A stretch of DNA of 64,000 nucleotides from Corynebacterium sp. CNCTC7651 (GTDB lineage: Bacteria; Actinomycetota; Actinomycetes; Mycobacteriales; Mycobacteriaceae). Positions within the stretch are counted from its first letter, which is position 1. Every line of letters begins with the position of its first letter. The translations under genes and the position numbers were made by a program. Below are positions 48,033-56,788 of this stretch, in pieces. Location: the NCBI RefSeq assembly GCF_021496665.1, contig NZ_CP071246.1, forward strand, positions 1,736,001-1,800,000, given 5' to 3'. The notes beneath the pieces were generated by a model. The model was given only the letters and a program-made list of their open reading frames with translations. It was not told the DNA's origin and ran no database searches.

Positions 48033-50027
48033 CTAGTGGCGGGTGTACTGGGAAAGCATCTCGTTGTAGCGGCGCCATTCCTCGTCGTCGGTCTCGTCCG
48101 CGATGCGGTCGATTTCGCGGGTCTCGGCGCGGTCCTCCGCAAGCCACTGCCAGAACAACACGCCGAAGACGATCACCAGCGGGAAGGAACCGGACGCCCA
48201 CGCGATACCGCCGCCCACCTTCTGGTCCGCCAGCAGATCGGGATTCCACGGCAGCTGCAGCGATGTGTAGAACTCTTCCGCCATGACAACGTTCAGCTGC
48301 ATGAGGTAGACGCCCATGAACAGGTGAATCGGCATGGACACCCACAGCCACGCCAGGCGCACCTTGGCGGAGGAGCGGCCCGGAATCTCGTCCGGGCCGA
48401 TGAGCTCCCAGAAGTAGAAGTAGCCGGAGACCATGAACACGCCGTTCATGATCACGTGGCCGGCATGCTCCGAAATCATCAGCTCGTACAGCGGAATGAA
48501 CATGTAGATCACGTAGAAGAAGACCAGGAACTGCACGAGGCTGACCGGCGGGTACGTGATAATCCGTACGAACCGCGAGTGCTGGAAGCTCTCCGCCCAC
48601 ATGCGCGGGTTGAACTCCCCCGCCGGGTACGCCTCGCGCACCAGCGTCAGCGGCGCGCCGAGCACCAAGAACACGGGCACGCCCATTGAGAGAATCATGT
48701 GCACCGTCATGTGCGCCGAATAGGACGCAGGCATGTGCAGGCCGATTCCGGAGCTCAGCGTGACGACGACTGTCGCGCAACCCAACAGCCACCACGCCGT
48801 GCGCGACACTTTCCACCCCTGCACGCGGCGCGCGAGGTGCAGGTAGTACGCGGCGAGCAGGATCGCGATGACGCTGTAGAGCAGCTCGAAGCGCCACTCG
48901 GTGACCCAGTTCGTCCACGTCAGCGGCTCGGCGAGGTTGTAGCCCATCTGGACCTGCATCTGCGTGAGGTTCACTTCGCGCGGCGGGGGCGGAGGGGTGC
49001 GCCCCAAGGTCGCGGCAAGCCCCGTCACCGCCGCCATCACCAGCACCTCACCCGCGGCGAGGCGGGTGAACGCGCGCCGGTCGGTGGACAAGCGTGGGAT
49101 GGTTACCTGCCGGTGCCAAAATCCCAGGCCGCCGAGCACCACCAGCCCGATCACCTTCGCGATGAGCACCCAGCCGTAGTGGTACTGCGTGAGATCCTCG
49201 AACCTTACGCGCACCGCGGCGTTGATCACGCCCGAAAGCAGCATCCCCACGTACGCGAACAGCGCGATGCGCGAGTACCTGCGCACCGCCGGCTCCAGGT
49301 TCGGCCCCAGCCTGCGCCCGTGCGCCACCAGCGCCATCAGTGCGCCAACCCACAACACCATGCACATGAGGTGCCAGATGAAGGAGTTCGTGCCGTAATC
49401 GTGGTTGCCGCCGGTCGCGGAATGCCCGGACAACCCCAGCGGCAAAATCGTCACAATCGCGCCGACGAACAGCGCCACTTGCGGCCACCAATGCGACGCG
49501 ATGAATCCGCCAAGCGCCACCACCGCGGCAAACGCCGCCACAATCAGCCACACCCGCGCGTCGCTGACCTGGTTCAACGCCGTGTTCCAAGAACCTACGG
49601 AGAAAAATACGGTGCTTAGGGGCTGCCCGGAAACGTCGGAAAGCGTCAGCGGAATCATCGCCAGCGCAATCAGCGCGAGCCCAGCGCTCGCCCCCGCCCC
49701 CGTGCGCGACGCGATGTGGCCATCCACCGTCAGCGGCGCGCCGTTCAAGCTATTTTTGCTTATCGACGGCGGAATCAACCACACCGAAAACATAAACGAC
49801 CCCACAGCGAGCGCCGCCAACATCCACGCGGCGCCGCGCAGCGCCGGGAGACCGAACGTGGTGGCCGGGCCGGGATCCGGAATGCCGAGGGCGACCAGCG
49901 ATTCACCGACGAAAGACTGCGCCACCGCGCCCGCCAACACCGCCGCAACCAATGTCGCCGCGAGGTACAACGGCCACGACGGACGCGCCGCTGCCTTGGT
50001 GCGCACTGCCTCTCCCATACGCCTCAC
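48033..50027 (-). CDS. Fused CopD copper-resistance / CtaG cytochrome c oxidase assembly membrane protein
   Basis: 664 residues with many membrane helices. The first half (to about 330) is CopD-like (FIWHLMCMVLWVGALMALVAHGR); the second half is a CtaG_Bd-type unit with HMPASYSAHMTVHMILSMGVPVFLVLGAP and a His/Met-rich core. The soluble tail after about 625 is acidic. Fusions of this kind are common in actinobacteria and are thought to handle copper for cytochrome oxidase. The first ATG has an alternative nine bases later. Confidence 0.87.
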   Translation of the reverse strand: MRRMGEAVRTKAAARPSWPLYLAATLVAAVLAGAVAQSFVGESLVALGIPDPGPATTFGLPALRGAAWMLAALAVGSFMFSVWLIPPSISKNSLNGAPLTVDGHIASRTGAGASAGLALIALAMIPLTLSDVSGQPLSTVFFSVGSWNTALNQVSDARVWLIVAAFAAVVALGGFIASHWWPQVALFVGAIVTILPLGLSGHSATGGNHDYGTNSFIWHLMCMVLWVGALMALVAHGRRLGPNLEPAVRRYSRIALFAYVGMLLSGVINAAVRVRFEDLTQYHYGWVLIAKVIGLVVLGGLGFWHRQVTIPRLSTDRRAFTRLAAGEVLVMAAVTGLAATLGRTPPPPPREVNLTQMQVQMGYNLAEPLTWTNWVTEWRFELLYSVIAILLAAYYLHLARRVQGWKVSRTAWWLLGCATVVVTLSSGIGLHMPASYSAHMTVHMILSMGVPVFLVLGAPLTLVREAYPAGEFNPRMWAESFQHSRFVRIITYPPVSLVQFLVFFYVIYMFIPLYELMISEHAGHVIMNGVFMVSGYFYFWELIGPDEIPGRSSAKVRLAWLWVSMPIHLFMGVYLMQLNVVMAEEFYTSLQLPWNPDLLADQKVGGGIAWASGSFPLVIVFGVLFWQWLAEDRAETREIDRIADETDDEEWRRYNEMLSQYTRH

Positions 50028-50085
50028 CCTACTTTCGCGACGTTTTAGGGCATAACCGGCGGTGCGCTACACTTTTCTATCGTCT

Positions 50086-50162
50086 GCCTCCATAGCTCAG
50101 TGGATTAGAGCAACCGGCTTCTACCCGGTGTGTCGCGGGTTCGAGTCCTGCTGGGGGCGCCA
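50086..50162 (+). tRNA. tRNA-Arg (anticodon TCT)
   Basis: Acceptor arms GCCTCCA/TGGGGGC (one G-U), D-arm AGCTCAGTGGATTAGAGC, anticodon loop CTTCTAC giving TCT, T-arm GGGTTCGAGTCC. CCA is encoded (50160-50162). A weak -10 (TACACT, 50068-50073) precedes it. Confidence 0.94.
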
Positions 50163-50265
50163 TTGTTTTCGCAGGTACGGGGACATTTCTTACCTCCCCC
50201 TCCAAGAAGTGGGTACCCTCGGTAGCACCCAAGTAAGCACAACGAAACCGAGGAGGAACCCCCAC

Positions 50266-50430
50266 ATGTCTGAGCAGACCAGCCGCCCGCCGAAGAGCGA
50301 GGACAGCATCGACCAGCTGGGCGATCCGGATGCCACCCACCAGGTCCAGGAAGAGGCCTCGGCGGACGAGACCGCGAACAACACCGACATCACCGGCAAC
50401 GGTGCATCCGACGCCACCGAGGAGAAGTAG
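50266..50430 (+). CDS. Small acidic hydrophilic protein
   Basis: 54 residues from an ATG with the strong site AGGAGGA. Composition is Asp, Glu, Thr and Ser with no hydrophobic core, so it is probably disordered. Two bases separate it from the next gene, which is also repetitive and acidic; the pair looks like an operon. Function unknown. Confidence 0.65.
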   Translation: MSEQTSRPPKSEDSIDQLGDPDATHQVQEEASADETANNTDITGNGASDATEEK

Positions 50431-50432
50431 CG

Positions 50433-50828
50433 ATGACGAACCCGAACACCGAGAACGTTGACAACACCGGCATCGAGAACACTGGTGTCGAGAACACTGG
50501 TACCGAGAACACTGGCGTTGAGCCGGGCAGCGAAACCGATCGCCTGCTGGATGCCGCCACCCGCCGCATCGGCAACGAGCCGAACGACGACGGTTCTTTC
50601 GGCGACTTCGACCAGGCCGATCAGGATGCCGTTGACAGCCAGCGCGACGTGACCACCGGTGAGCACGGTGCGACCCCGGACCAGCTCCGCACCGATGTCG
50701 ATCGCACGGATGTTGACCGTGCCGACGTTGACCGTTCGGACGCGGCAGGCACCGATGTTGACCGTGCCGACGTTGACCGTGCCGCGGTTGACAGCACCGA
50801 CGTGGACGGCGACGGCATCGCCCGCTAA
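50433..50828 (+). CDS. Repetitive acidic protein with ENTG and DVDR repeats
   Basis: 131 residues. The N-terminus has about five ENTGV-type pentads, then a linker (LLDAATRRIGNEPNDDGSFG), and the C-terminus has TDVDR/ADVDR pentads with a break at SDAAG. The 5-residue period resembles pentapeptide-repeat proteins (A(D/N)Lxx), with Val for Leu, but is too short and too polar for confident assignment. Disordered protein is the alternative. Same operon as the small acidic gene. Confidence 0.65.
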   Translation: MTNPNTENVDNTGIENTGVENTGTENTGVEPGSETDRLLDAATRRIGNEPNDDGSFGDFDQADQDAVDSQRDVTTGEHGATPDQLRTDVDRTDVDRADVDRSDAAGTDVDRADVDRAAVDSTDVDGDGIAR

Positions 50829-50873
50829 ACAGCCGCACAGCGGTACACTTCCCCAACCCGCGCCCCGAGACCC

Positions 50874-50903
50874 TTGACATCTCGGTGCGCGGGTTTCTAC
50901 GCT
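50874..50903 (+). promoter_or_regulatory. Promoter of the 50911 gene
   Basis: TTGACA (50874-50879), 18-bp spacer, TACGCT (50898-50903); the ATG follows 7 nt later, so the transcript is probably leaderless. Confidence 0.65.
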
Positions 50904-50910
50904 TTCCAGT

Positions 50911-51245
50911 ATGGAAAACAAGGATATTTCGCGTGAAGAAGCCCGCGAGGCACTCGATGCGGTCCATGCCATCGAAAACAGCAACGCGCCCAAGTCGTCA
51001 CCGGGTGCGGTGGGGTCCGGCGTGATTATCGGACCGTCCGCGCCAGCTACAAGCAGCCGATGCAGGAGGACACGAGCACTACCAACTGGACTTTCGTGCT
51101 CGTCCCCATCATCACATTCGCCGTGGCGACGATCCTTCCCCACGGTAATTTGCCCGTCGCGCTGGGCGCGGGTGCCGTGTCGGGTGCGGTCACCGGGTAC
51201 GCCACCTGGCGCGAAACGAAGCTGCAGAACGGGCGGCAGCCATGA
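50911..51245 (+). pseudogene. Small two-helix membrane protein, split by an apparent frameshift near 51035
   Basis: The first frame reads ISREEAREALDAVHAIENS and then GSGVIIG; the second frame continues ASYKQPMQEDTSTTNWTFV with two hydrophobic segments (VLVPIITFAVATILP and ALGAGAVSGAVTGYATW) and ends at 51245. One missing base at about 51030-51045 separates the halves; restoring it would give about 111 residues, the form expected for this actinobacterial family. The end overlaps the next gene by 4 bases, which argues that the corrected protein is real. Confidence 0.65.
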
Positions 51246-51592
51246 GCGCGCACAACGACGGCGCGCCCGGCGGCAACAGCGACGGTTTCGACGCCGTCAT
51301 CCACCCGCTGGGTCGTCTGAAGATCTGCGCCGCACTTTTTCATTCCGGCGCAACAGAAACGGCGGCCAGCCGCCAAGAGATGCGCTTCACCGCGCTGAAG
51401 GACGCGACTGGGTTGTCCGACTCAGCCCTTTCGAAGCAGCTCAGCGCACTGGAAGAGCACGGCTACATCACCCGTTTCCGCGAGTACGGTTCCTCCCGCG
51501 GCAAGGACACCGTCTGGGTCACGCTCACGGCAGCTGGAGTGCGCGCGTTCGAGGGCCACGTCGCCGCGCTGCAGCAGATCGCCGAAGGGTAG
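51242..51592 (+). CDS. Winged-helix transcriptional regulator
   Basis: 116 residues. LGRLKICAALFHSG...FTALKDATGLSDSALSKQLSALEEHGYITRF is an ArsR/MarR-like winged helix, with the wing in RGKDTVWVTLTAAG. No ligand domain or metal site is seen. The ATGA overlap with the preceding membrane-protein gene makes a regulator/membrane-protein pair, an arrangement in which the small membrane protein may act as a partner. Confidence 0.82.
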   Translation: MSAHNDGAPGGNSDGFDAVIHPLGRLKICAALFHSGATETAASRQEMRFTALKDATGLSDSALSKQLSALEEHGYITRFREYGSSRGKDTVWVTLTAAGVRAFEGHVAALQQIAEG

Positions 51593-51612
51593 GCGCGGGT
51601 AGGTTTGAGGAT

Positions 51613-52428
51613 ATGGCTTTTCCACAACCGTCGATAAGCGCTTATGCCCTGGTAACGGGCGCAAGCCAGGGCATCGGTGAAGCGATGGCCCGCAAACTCG
51701 CCGCTGCCGGCCACAATCTGATCCTGGTCGCGCGGCGCGAAGCAGTGCTCATGCGCATCGCCGATGTGCTCGCAACCACCCACGGCGTGAACGTGGAGGT
51801 GTTCGCCGCGGACCTGTCCAAGGAGCGCGACGTGACCGCGCTGCTGGAGCACATCGCGCGCCGCGAGATTTCGATCTGCGTGAACTCCGCCGGCATCGCA
51901 AGTTTCGGCCCGTTCCTCACCGCGGATTGGAACTACGAGGTGAACCAATTCAACCTCAACGCCACCGCCGTGTTCCGCATCACGAAGGCGGTGCTGGACC
52001 AGATGGTCGCGCGCGGCTCGGGCGCGCTGTGCAACGTCGGCTCCGCAGCAGGCAACTCGCCGATTCCGAACAACGCCACGTACGTGTTCACCAAGGCGGG
52101 CGTGAACACGTTCACCGAATCGCTGCACTACGAGCTGAAACCAACCGGCGTGCACTGCACCCTGCTGGCCCCGGGTCCGGTGCGCGAGGCGGAGATCGAC
52201 GAGGCGGAGCAAACGTTCGTCGATAAGCTTGTGCCCGATTTTTTGTGGACCACCTACGAGTCCTGCGCCGAGGACACGCTGCGCGCGATGCGCGAGAACA
52301 AGCGGCGTGTGGTGCCGGGGCCGCTGTCCAAGGCGATGGACGTGGTGTCCACGTACGCCCCGCGCGGGTCGCTCGCGCCGCTGATCGGGTCGTTCTACGC
52401 AAAGATGGGAGAGGAACAGCGTGCTTGA
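51613..52428 (+). CDS. cmrA: Short-chain dehydrogenase, probable CmrA mycolate reductase
   Basis: 271 residues from the ATG at 51613; TAGGTT (51600-51605) ends 7 nt upstream, suggesting a leaderless mRNA. SDR motifs: TGASQGIG (cofactor), NSAGIA, catalytic Ser in VGSAAG and the YxxxK pair in YVFTKAG. The gene directly precedes orn and tRNA-His as Rv2509 does; that gene and its C. glutamicum counterpart reduce the keto group at the end of mycolic acid synthesis. Role assigned from synteny and family. Overlaps orn by 8 bases. Confidence 0.78.
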   Translation: MAFPQPSISAYALVTGASQGIGEAMARKLAAAGHNLILVARREAVLMRIADVLATTHGVNVEVFAADLSKERDVTALLEHIARREISICVNSAGIASFGPFLTADWNYEVNQFNLNATAVFRITKAVLDQMVARGSGALCNVGSAAGNSPIPNNATYVFTKAGVNTFTESLHYELKPTGVHCTLLAPGPVREAEIDEAEQTFVDKLVPDFLWTTYESCAEDTLRAMRENKRRVVPGPLSKAMDVVSTYAPRGSLAPLIGSFYAKMGEEQRA

Positions 52429-53050
52429 GATCGCCGCGAAGGATAATCGCATCGTCTGGGTCGACTTGGAAATGACGGGGCTCGACCCCGCGCGCCACGT
52501 CATCGTCGAGGTTGCGGCGCTGATCACCGACGCTGAGCTCACGCTTCTCGACGACGGATTGGACCTTGTCATCCACGCCACCGACGCCGAACTCGCTGAG
52601 ATGGACGCGTTTGTCACCGAGATGCACACGTCGAACGGGCTGCTGGAGGAGATCAAGGCGTCGCCCGTGAGTGTCGCGGAGGCGGAAGATGCCGTGCTCG
52701 AGCTCATCGCGCGCCACTGCGATCCCGCCCACCCCGCGCCGCTGGCCGGCAACTCGATCGCGACCGACCGCGCGTTCATCCGCGCGCACATGCCGCGCCT
52801 GGATGCCGCGCTGCACTACCGCATGATCGACGTATCCACCGTCAAGGAGCTCTCCCGCCGCTGGTTCCCCAAGGCGTACCAGAACCAGCCGGAGAAGGGT
52901 TTGAGCCACCGCGCGCTTTCGGACATCGTGGAGTCCATTCAAGAGCTGGACTACTATCGACGTTCCGTTTTCACCCCCGCCCCGGGGCCGGACGGGGATG
53001 CCCGCGCCGCCGCAGCCGAGGCGCGCGAGAGCTACCAGCGGTTTTTGTAA
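52421..53050 (+). CDS. orn: Oligoribonuclease
   Basis: 209 residues from a GTG at 52421. DEDDh exonuclease signatures: [23 protein letters not shown] and [14 protein letters not shown] with the catalytic His and Asp. It degrades 2-5-mer RNA and linear pGpG to mononucleotides. Its partner upstream is cmrA and tRNA-His lies 47 bp downstream. Confidence 0.95.
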   Translation: MLEIAAKDNRIVWVDLEMTGLDPARHVIVEVAALITDAELTLLDDGLDLVIHATDAELAEMDAFVTEMHTSNGLLEEIKASPVSVAEAEDAVLELIARHCDPAHPAPLAGNSIATDRAFIRAHMPRLDAALHYRMIDVSTVKELSRRWFPKAYQNQPEKGLSHRALSDIVESIQELDYYRRSVFTPAPGPDGDARAAAAEARESYQRFL

Positions 53051-53096
53051 ACGTTCGAGCGCGTACTAAGGTTAATCCCGCTGCTTTCGCAGCGAT

Positions 53097-53170
53097 GGTG
53101 GCTGTAGTTCAGCTGGTAGAGCACTAGGTTGTGATCCTAGGTGTCGCGGGTTCGAGTCCCGTCAGCCACC
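53097..53170 (+). tRNA. tRNA-His (anticodon GTG)
   Basis: Acceptor arms GTGGCTG/CAGCCAC, the extra G at 53097 opposite the C at 53170, anticodon loop TTGTGAT giving GTG, T-arm GGGTTCGAGTCCC. CCA is not encoded. The last 12 bases form part of the 16-bp direct repeat left by the IS481 insertion, so the gene itself is intact. Confidence 0.95.
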
Positions 53171-53174
53171 CCGA
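53159..53174. repeat. 16-bp direct repeat, left copy
   Basis: CCGTCAGCCACCCCGA, the end of tRNA-His and four bases beyond. An identical copy stands at 58684-58699, directly beyond the other end of the IS481 element. Most simply a target-site duplication. Confidence 0.85.
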
Positions 53175-53283
53175 TGTCATCAGTCGCGACATGCTTGACA
53201 TGTGAGTCGCGACATGGTGGACAAACCGGCGCTCTGGTTTTTGGTTTTCCAGGGTGCCGGTTTTGTTGTTTTTAGGTCAGGGG

Positions 53284-53291
53284 TGGTTGGC
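53284..53291. repeat. 8-bp target duplication of the IS1249-like element, left copy
   Basis: TGGTTGGC, repeated exactly at 54679-54686. Eight bases is the usual duplication of the IS256 group. Confidence 0.9.
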
Positions 53292-54678
53292 GGGTTAAAC
53301 GACAAAATGTGTGTCTGGGTTCGGCGTGTCGTGGGGTTAGATGTGGCCTTTTTGGATGCCGATTGAGTGTGTGTAGTTGGTGTCGATAGCGTTGTCGTAG
53401 AGGGCTGGTCGTCCGGTTTCGTGGTTGGCTTGGTTCTCGTTGGGGGTCAGGGTGGATACTTTGGCGAGTTGGTCCTGGCCCCAGTTGGACTGCCTGGCGA
53501 TCTCTACTGGATCGTCAGGCAGTTCCGTTTTCAGATACAGCCACCACTCCAGCATCCGGCGCTGATGCTCACCGGATCTGCCGCGGTGGGTGCGGGCCAG
53601 CAGTTTCAGCTGGGCGTTGATGCCGCCTTCCAGGCTGTTGGTGGTGGCTTTGATTCGGCTGACATCGAGGACACCGTTGGGTGGTTCGAGGTAGACGAAC
53701 AGTAGGTTGTTGCGCCATAGGTGGTTGAGGCTGTTGTAGGCCTTGCGGGTGCGTTCGTGTGTCCACGACCAGGTGCGTTGACGTGTCGCCGGGTCGGTTG
53801 TCCACGTTTTCTGGTTCATCCAGTCGCGGTAGATCGTGCCGTATTCATGCAGCTGCGCACCCCACACGGCCGCCTCGTCAAGATCGGTGATCTTGGTGAG
53901 GTTGAGCGCGAGCTGATAGATCGCTCGTCCTGCATCGGTGCGCGGGCGTGCGGTGGTGTGCCGGCGCACCACGCGTTGAGCGTGGACAAGGCAACGCTGG
54001 ATCTTGGTGTTAGGCCAGCATGTTTTGATCGCGCTGGCGGCACCTTGGCCACCGTCGATGACAGCGATCAAGGGTGCGGGGATACGCTCGAGGAGCCTTT
54101 GGTAGTCGCGGGTGGTTTCACGTGTGCACCAGTGCCAGGCAATGACGTGGTCCAAGGTGGCGGCCACGATGAGACACCCACCGGCGGTGTAGGTGCCGTC
54201 AAGAAAGACCTGGTCGTAGACCCGGCCTTCGTGCCCGATCGTGGGATCGGGGACATCAACTAGCCAGAAGTGTTTAAACCGGCGTTGGAGGGTACGAGGA
54301 TGACACCCTGCTTCGGTGGCAGTGGTTTTCAAGCTCGCACCGGTCGTGAGGTGTGTGATAAATGCTGCGAAGGCTGCGGCGTTGGTGATATCGGGGCGCT
54401 GTTTGGTGGTGGAGGCGCCGCAGGTTTTGCATCGCCACCGGGTGCGGTTGGCGGAGGTCTTTCCGTTGCGTTTCATCTCGCCGCCGCACACTTGGCAGCG
54501 GGGTTGGTTCTTCGGCATTGATCAAGCCAACACCGGCCACTACCACACGCTGCTGTCACACCCCGGTATTTCGCCGCCCTCGGGCAGATATAAGCCCCAG
54601 GAGCATATACTTTCCGGATTACCCCTGATCATCCCAAACAAACCGACGAATCCGGACACACATTCTGTCGTTTAACCC
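53292..54678 (-). mobile_element. IS1249-like insertion sequence (IS256 group)
   Basis: 1,387 bp, bounded by inverted repeats of about 27 bp (left GGGTTAAACGACAAAATGTG; right, complemented, GGGTTAAACGACAGAATGTG) and by the duplication TGGTTGGC. One transposase gene fills it. Length and ends agree with what is known of IS1249 from Corynebacterium. It sits in the last codons of the IS481 transposase. Confidence 0.92.
53337..54518 (-). CDS. IS1249-family transposase
   Basis: 393 residues. A C4 zinc-binding start (CQVCGGEMKRNG...WRCKTCGAS) and a helix-turn-helix (TATEAGCHPRTLQRRF) precede the MULE/IS256-type DDE domain: FLDGTYTAGG, VIDGGQGAASAI and the Glu in TTNSLEGGIN. Intact, with no frameshift, so probably functional. 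Confidence 0.92.
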   Translation of the reverse strand: MPKNQPRCQVCGGEMKRNGKTSANRTRWRCKTCGASTTKQRPDITNAAAFAAFITHLTTGASLKTTATEAGCHPRTLQRRFKHFWLVDVPDPTIGHEGRVYDQVFLDGTYTAGGCLIVAATLDHVIAWHWCTRETTRDYQRLLERIPAPLIAVIDGGQGAASAIKTCWPNTKIQRCLVHAQRVVRRHTTARPRTDAGRAIYQLALNLTKITDLDEAAVWGAQLHEYGTIYRDWMNQKTWTTDPATRQRTWSWTHERTRKAYNSLNHLWRNNLLFVYLEPPNGVLDVSRIKATTNSLEGGINAQLKLLARTHRGRSGEHQRRMLEWWLYLKTELPDDPVEIARQSNWGQDQLAKVSTLTPNENQANHETGRPALYDNAIDTNYTHSIGIQKGHI

Positions 54679-55854
54679 TGGTTGGCCGTGTTTCCAATAT
54701 GGTTTTTGGTAGTTGCGGGATGTGTCGATGTAGTGCTCGGTGATGATCTCGCCGGTTTCTTTCAGTGATGTGGTGATGTGGTTGTCGGTGATGACCATGA
54801 GGACGGGTTCGCCGGCGTATTTGCGGCTGATGCCGAGTTGGTAGAGTTTGCCGGCGTAGCGGACGGTGACTTTGCCGCCTGGGGTGACGATGTCGTTTCT
54901 GATTCGCCATTCTTCTTTGGGGTTGTCGTTGGGTTCGGCTTTCGGGCCGGTGGTGTAGGCCTGTTCGGGGGTTTTTCTGCCGAGTGCTCGGTGGGGGCGG
55001 GTGGTGTTGTAGTAGTCGGCGAATTCATCGAGGTAGCGCTGGAGTTGGGGCAGGGTTTCAGCTGGGGGTTTGGCGGCTATCCATTTTTTGAGGGTTTGGT
55101 GGAAGCGTTCGATTTTGCCTTGGGTTTGGGGGTGTCCTGGGCGGCCGTTTTTCTGCTGTATGCGGTGGTGGTTGAGGGTTTTTTCGAAGGCGTTGCGCCC
55201 TCCTTTGGCTCCGGCTAGGCGGGCGGTGAAGACGAGGCCGTTGTCGGTGAGGGTGGATGCTGGTGGACCGTAGATGGTGATGAGGCGCTCGAGTTCGGCG
55301 GCGACGGCGGTGCCCGTGAAGGCGTGTTTGGCGGTGATGGATAGCAGGTAGCGGGAGTGGTCGTCGAGGAAGTCGAGGACTTCGATGCGGGTGCCGTCGA
55401 TGAGGTAGAGGTGGGTGATGTCTGCTTGCCAGCATTCGTTGGGCATGGCGGCTTCGAATCTGATGTAGGCGCTGCGCGGTTTCTTCTTCGGTTGCGGTGT
55501 GACGAGGCCGGCGTCGGTGAGGATGCGGCGGATCGTGGATGTGGACGGCACTCGCATTCCTTGCTGCTCGAGGTGAAAGGCGATGGTGTCGGGGCCTGCG
55601 TCTAGGCCGGATTTCACCAGCTCTTTGCGCATGTCGATGATGTGGTTGCGCAGCGTTTTCGGCACTGCTTGTGGGTGGGTGTGCGGGGCGCGGGTTTTAG
55701 GCGCAATCGCCTCGGGCCCGCCAGCGTCGTACTTGTACAGGATTTGGTAGACGCGCTGGCGGGAGATGCCGAATCGTGCGGCGACTTTAGCGACGGGTTC
55801 GCCTTGGTCGCGCACGGCTTTGACGATGGCGAGGTTGCGGTTGGGGCTGTTCAT
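54619..55854 (-). CDS. IS481-family transposase with a C-terminus replaced by IS1249 insertion
   Basis: 411 residues from the ATG at 55854. N-terminal HTH (VAKVAARFGISRQRVYQILYK), then the DDE core: QADITHLYL, STLTDNGLV and QGKIERFHQTLKKW, with PHRALGRKTPEQAY after it. The original end is lost: after YWKHGQP the IS1249 end supplies about 20 foreign residues (GLNDRMC...WDDQG). Splicing out that element would restore a stop three codons later (PLT). The catalytic core is untouched, so activity may persist. Confidence 0.88.
   Translation of the reverse strand: MNSPNRNLAIVKAVRDQGEPVAKVAARFGISRQRVYQILYKYDAGGPEAIAPKTRAPHTHPQAVPKTLRNHIIDMRKELVKSGLDAGPDTIAFHLEQQGMRVPSTSTIRRILTDAGLVTPQPKKKPRSAYIRFEAAMPNECWQADITHLYLIDGTRIEVLDFLDDHSRYLLSITAKHAFTGTAVAAELERLITIYGPPASTLTDNGLVFTARLAGAKGGRNAFEKTLNHHRIQQKNGRPGHPQTQGKIERFHQTLKKWIAAKPPAETLPQLQRYLDEFADYYNTTRPHRALGRKTPEQAYTTGPKAEPNDNPKEEWRIRNDIVTPGGKVTVRYAGKLYQLGISRKYAGEPVLMVITDNHITTSLKETGEIITEHYIDTSRNYQKPYWKHGQPGLNDRMCVRIRRFVWDDQG
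54679..54686. repeat. 8-bp target duplication of the IS1249-like element, right copy
   Basis: TGGTTGGC, identical to 53284-53291. Confidence 0.9.
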
Positions 55855-55945
55855 TGGCCAACGATGGCGCGGCGGATCTGTCTTCCTGCCGCGCCACGCC
55901 CACCCGGGCCAGAGGGTGTCTGGGTGTTTGTGTGCGGGGCCCAAA

Positions 55946-55951
55946 TGCGGA
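55946..55951. repeat. Target duplication of the IS21 element, left copy
   Basis: TGCGGA, repeated at 58528-58533. Six bases is within the 4-8 bp range of IS21 elements. Confidence 0.75.
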
Positions 55952-56047
55952 TGTGTTTTGTCAAGTTGTAGTAGGCCATTTCGGCTCGGTTTTTTAGGCC
56001 AGGTCTGCACGGTTTTGGGCCGTGTGAGCGTTGCTGGGGTTTCGGGG

Positions 56048-56788
56048 CTATTTCATGAGGGCGTTTGCCATGCGGTAGGACTGGCCGGTGAAGGTGATCA
56101 TGCGGCCGTGGTGGACGATGCGGTCGATTGCGGCGGCTGCCATGTCGTCGTTTCCGAAGACTTGGCCCCATTGGGAAAATGCAAGGTTGGTGGTGATGAT
56201 CAGGCTGCGTTGTTCGTACGCGTCGGCGATTGCTTGGAACAGAAGTCTTGCCCCGTCGGTGTCGATGGGGATGTAGCCGAGTTCGTCGATGACGAGGAGT
56301 TCGTTTTTGCCTAGGGATGCGAGCTCTTTGTCGAGTTTGCCTGCGTGTTTCGCGTTCCGTAGATGGTCGACGAGTCCTGCGGCGGTGAAAAACCGTGCCG
56401 GGATGCCTCTGAGACATGCCGCGGTGACCAGTGCGATGGCGAGGTGTGTTTTGCCGGTTCCGACGTCGCCGTAGAAGACGAGGTCTTCACACCCGTTGAG
56501 GAAGTCGAGTGTGGTGAGGTGTTCGCGGGTGATGTCGGCGGGCAAGGTGACCGGGGACCAGTCGTAGCTGTCGAGGGTTTTGCGTACCGGGACACGCGCG
56601 CGGTGCATCAGGCGCCGCGCTCTTGATGCGGCCCTGGAAGAAAGCTCCGCTTCGAAGAGCTCAATGAGGATGTCGCATTGGCGTGGGGTGGCATGGTCTG
56701 CGCACTGGCGTAACACGGCGGTAGTGAGGTAGAGCTGGCGGCCAAGAGCCACCACGCGGTCTTTGTTGTTGGTGGTATCGGTGCTCAC
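56048..56788 (-). CDS. istB: IS21-family helper ATPase IstB
   Basis: 246 residues. AAA+ ATPase: Walker A GDVGTGKTHLAIAL, Walker B LLVIDELGYIPID and sensor 1 SLIITTNLAFSQW. The protein delivers IstA to target DNA. Its ATG overlaps the istA stop by 4 bases, the usual coupling. Confidence 0.95.
   Translation of the reverse strand: MSTDTTNNKDRVVALGRQLYLTTAVLRQCADHATPRQCDILIELFEAELSSRAASRARRLMHRARVPVRKTLDSYDWSPVTLPADITREHLTTLDFLNGCEDLVFYGDVGTGKTHLAIALVTAACLRGIPARFFTAAGLVDHLRNAKHAGKLDKELASLGKNELLVIDELGYIPIDTDGARLLFQAIADAYEQRSLIITTNLAFSQWGQVFGNDDMAAAAIDRIVHHGRMITFTGQSYRMANALMK

Noticed and set aside
50062..50265. Upstream extension of the small acidic gene through tRNA-Arg
   Set aside because: The tRNA occupies this stretch and the ATG at 50266 has a strong ribosome-binding site.
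55855..56010. N-terminal extension of the IS481 transposase frame
   Set aside because: It crosses the IS21 boundary at 55952, so it cannot be part of the original protein; the ATG at 55854 fits the family.
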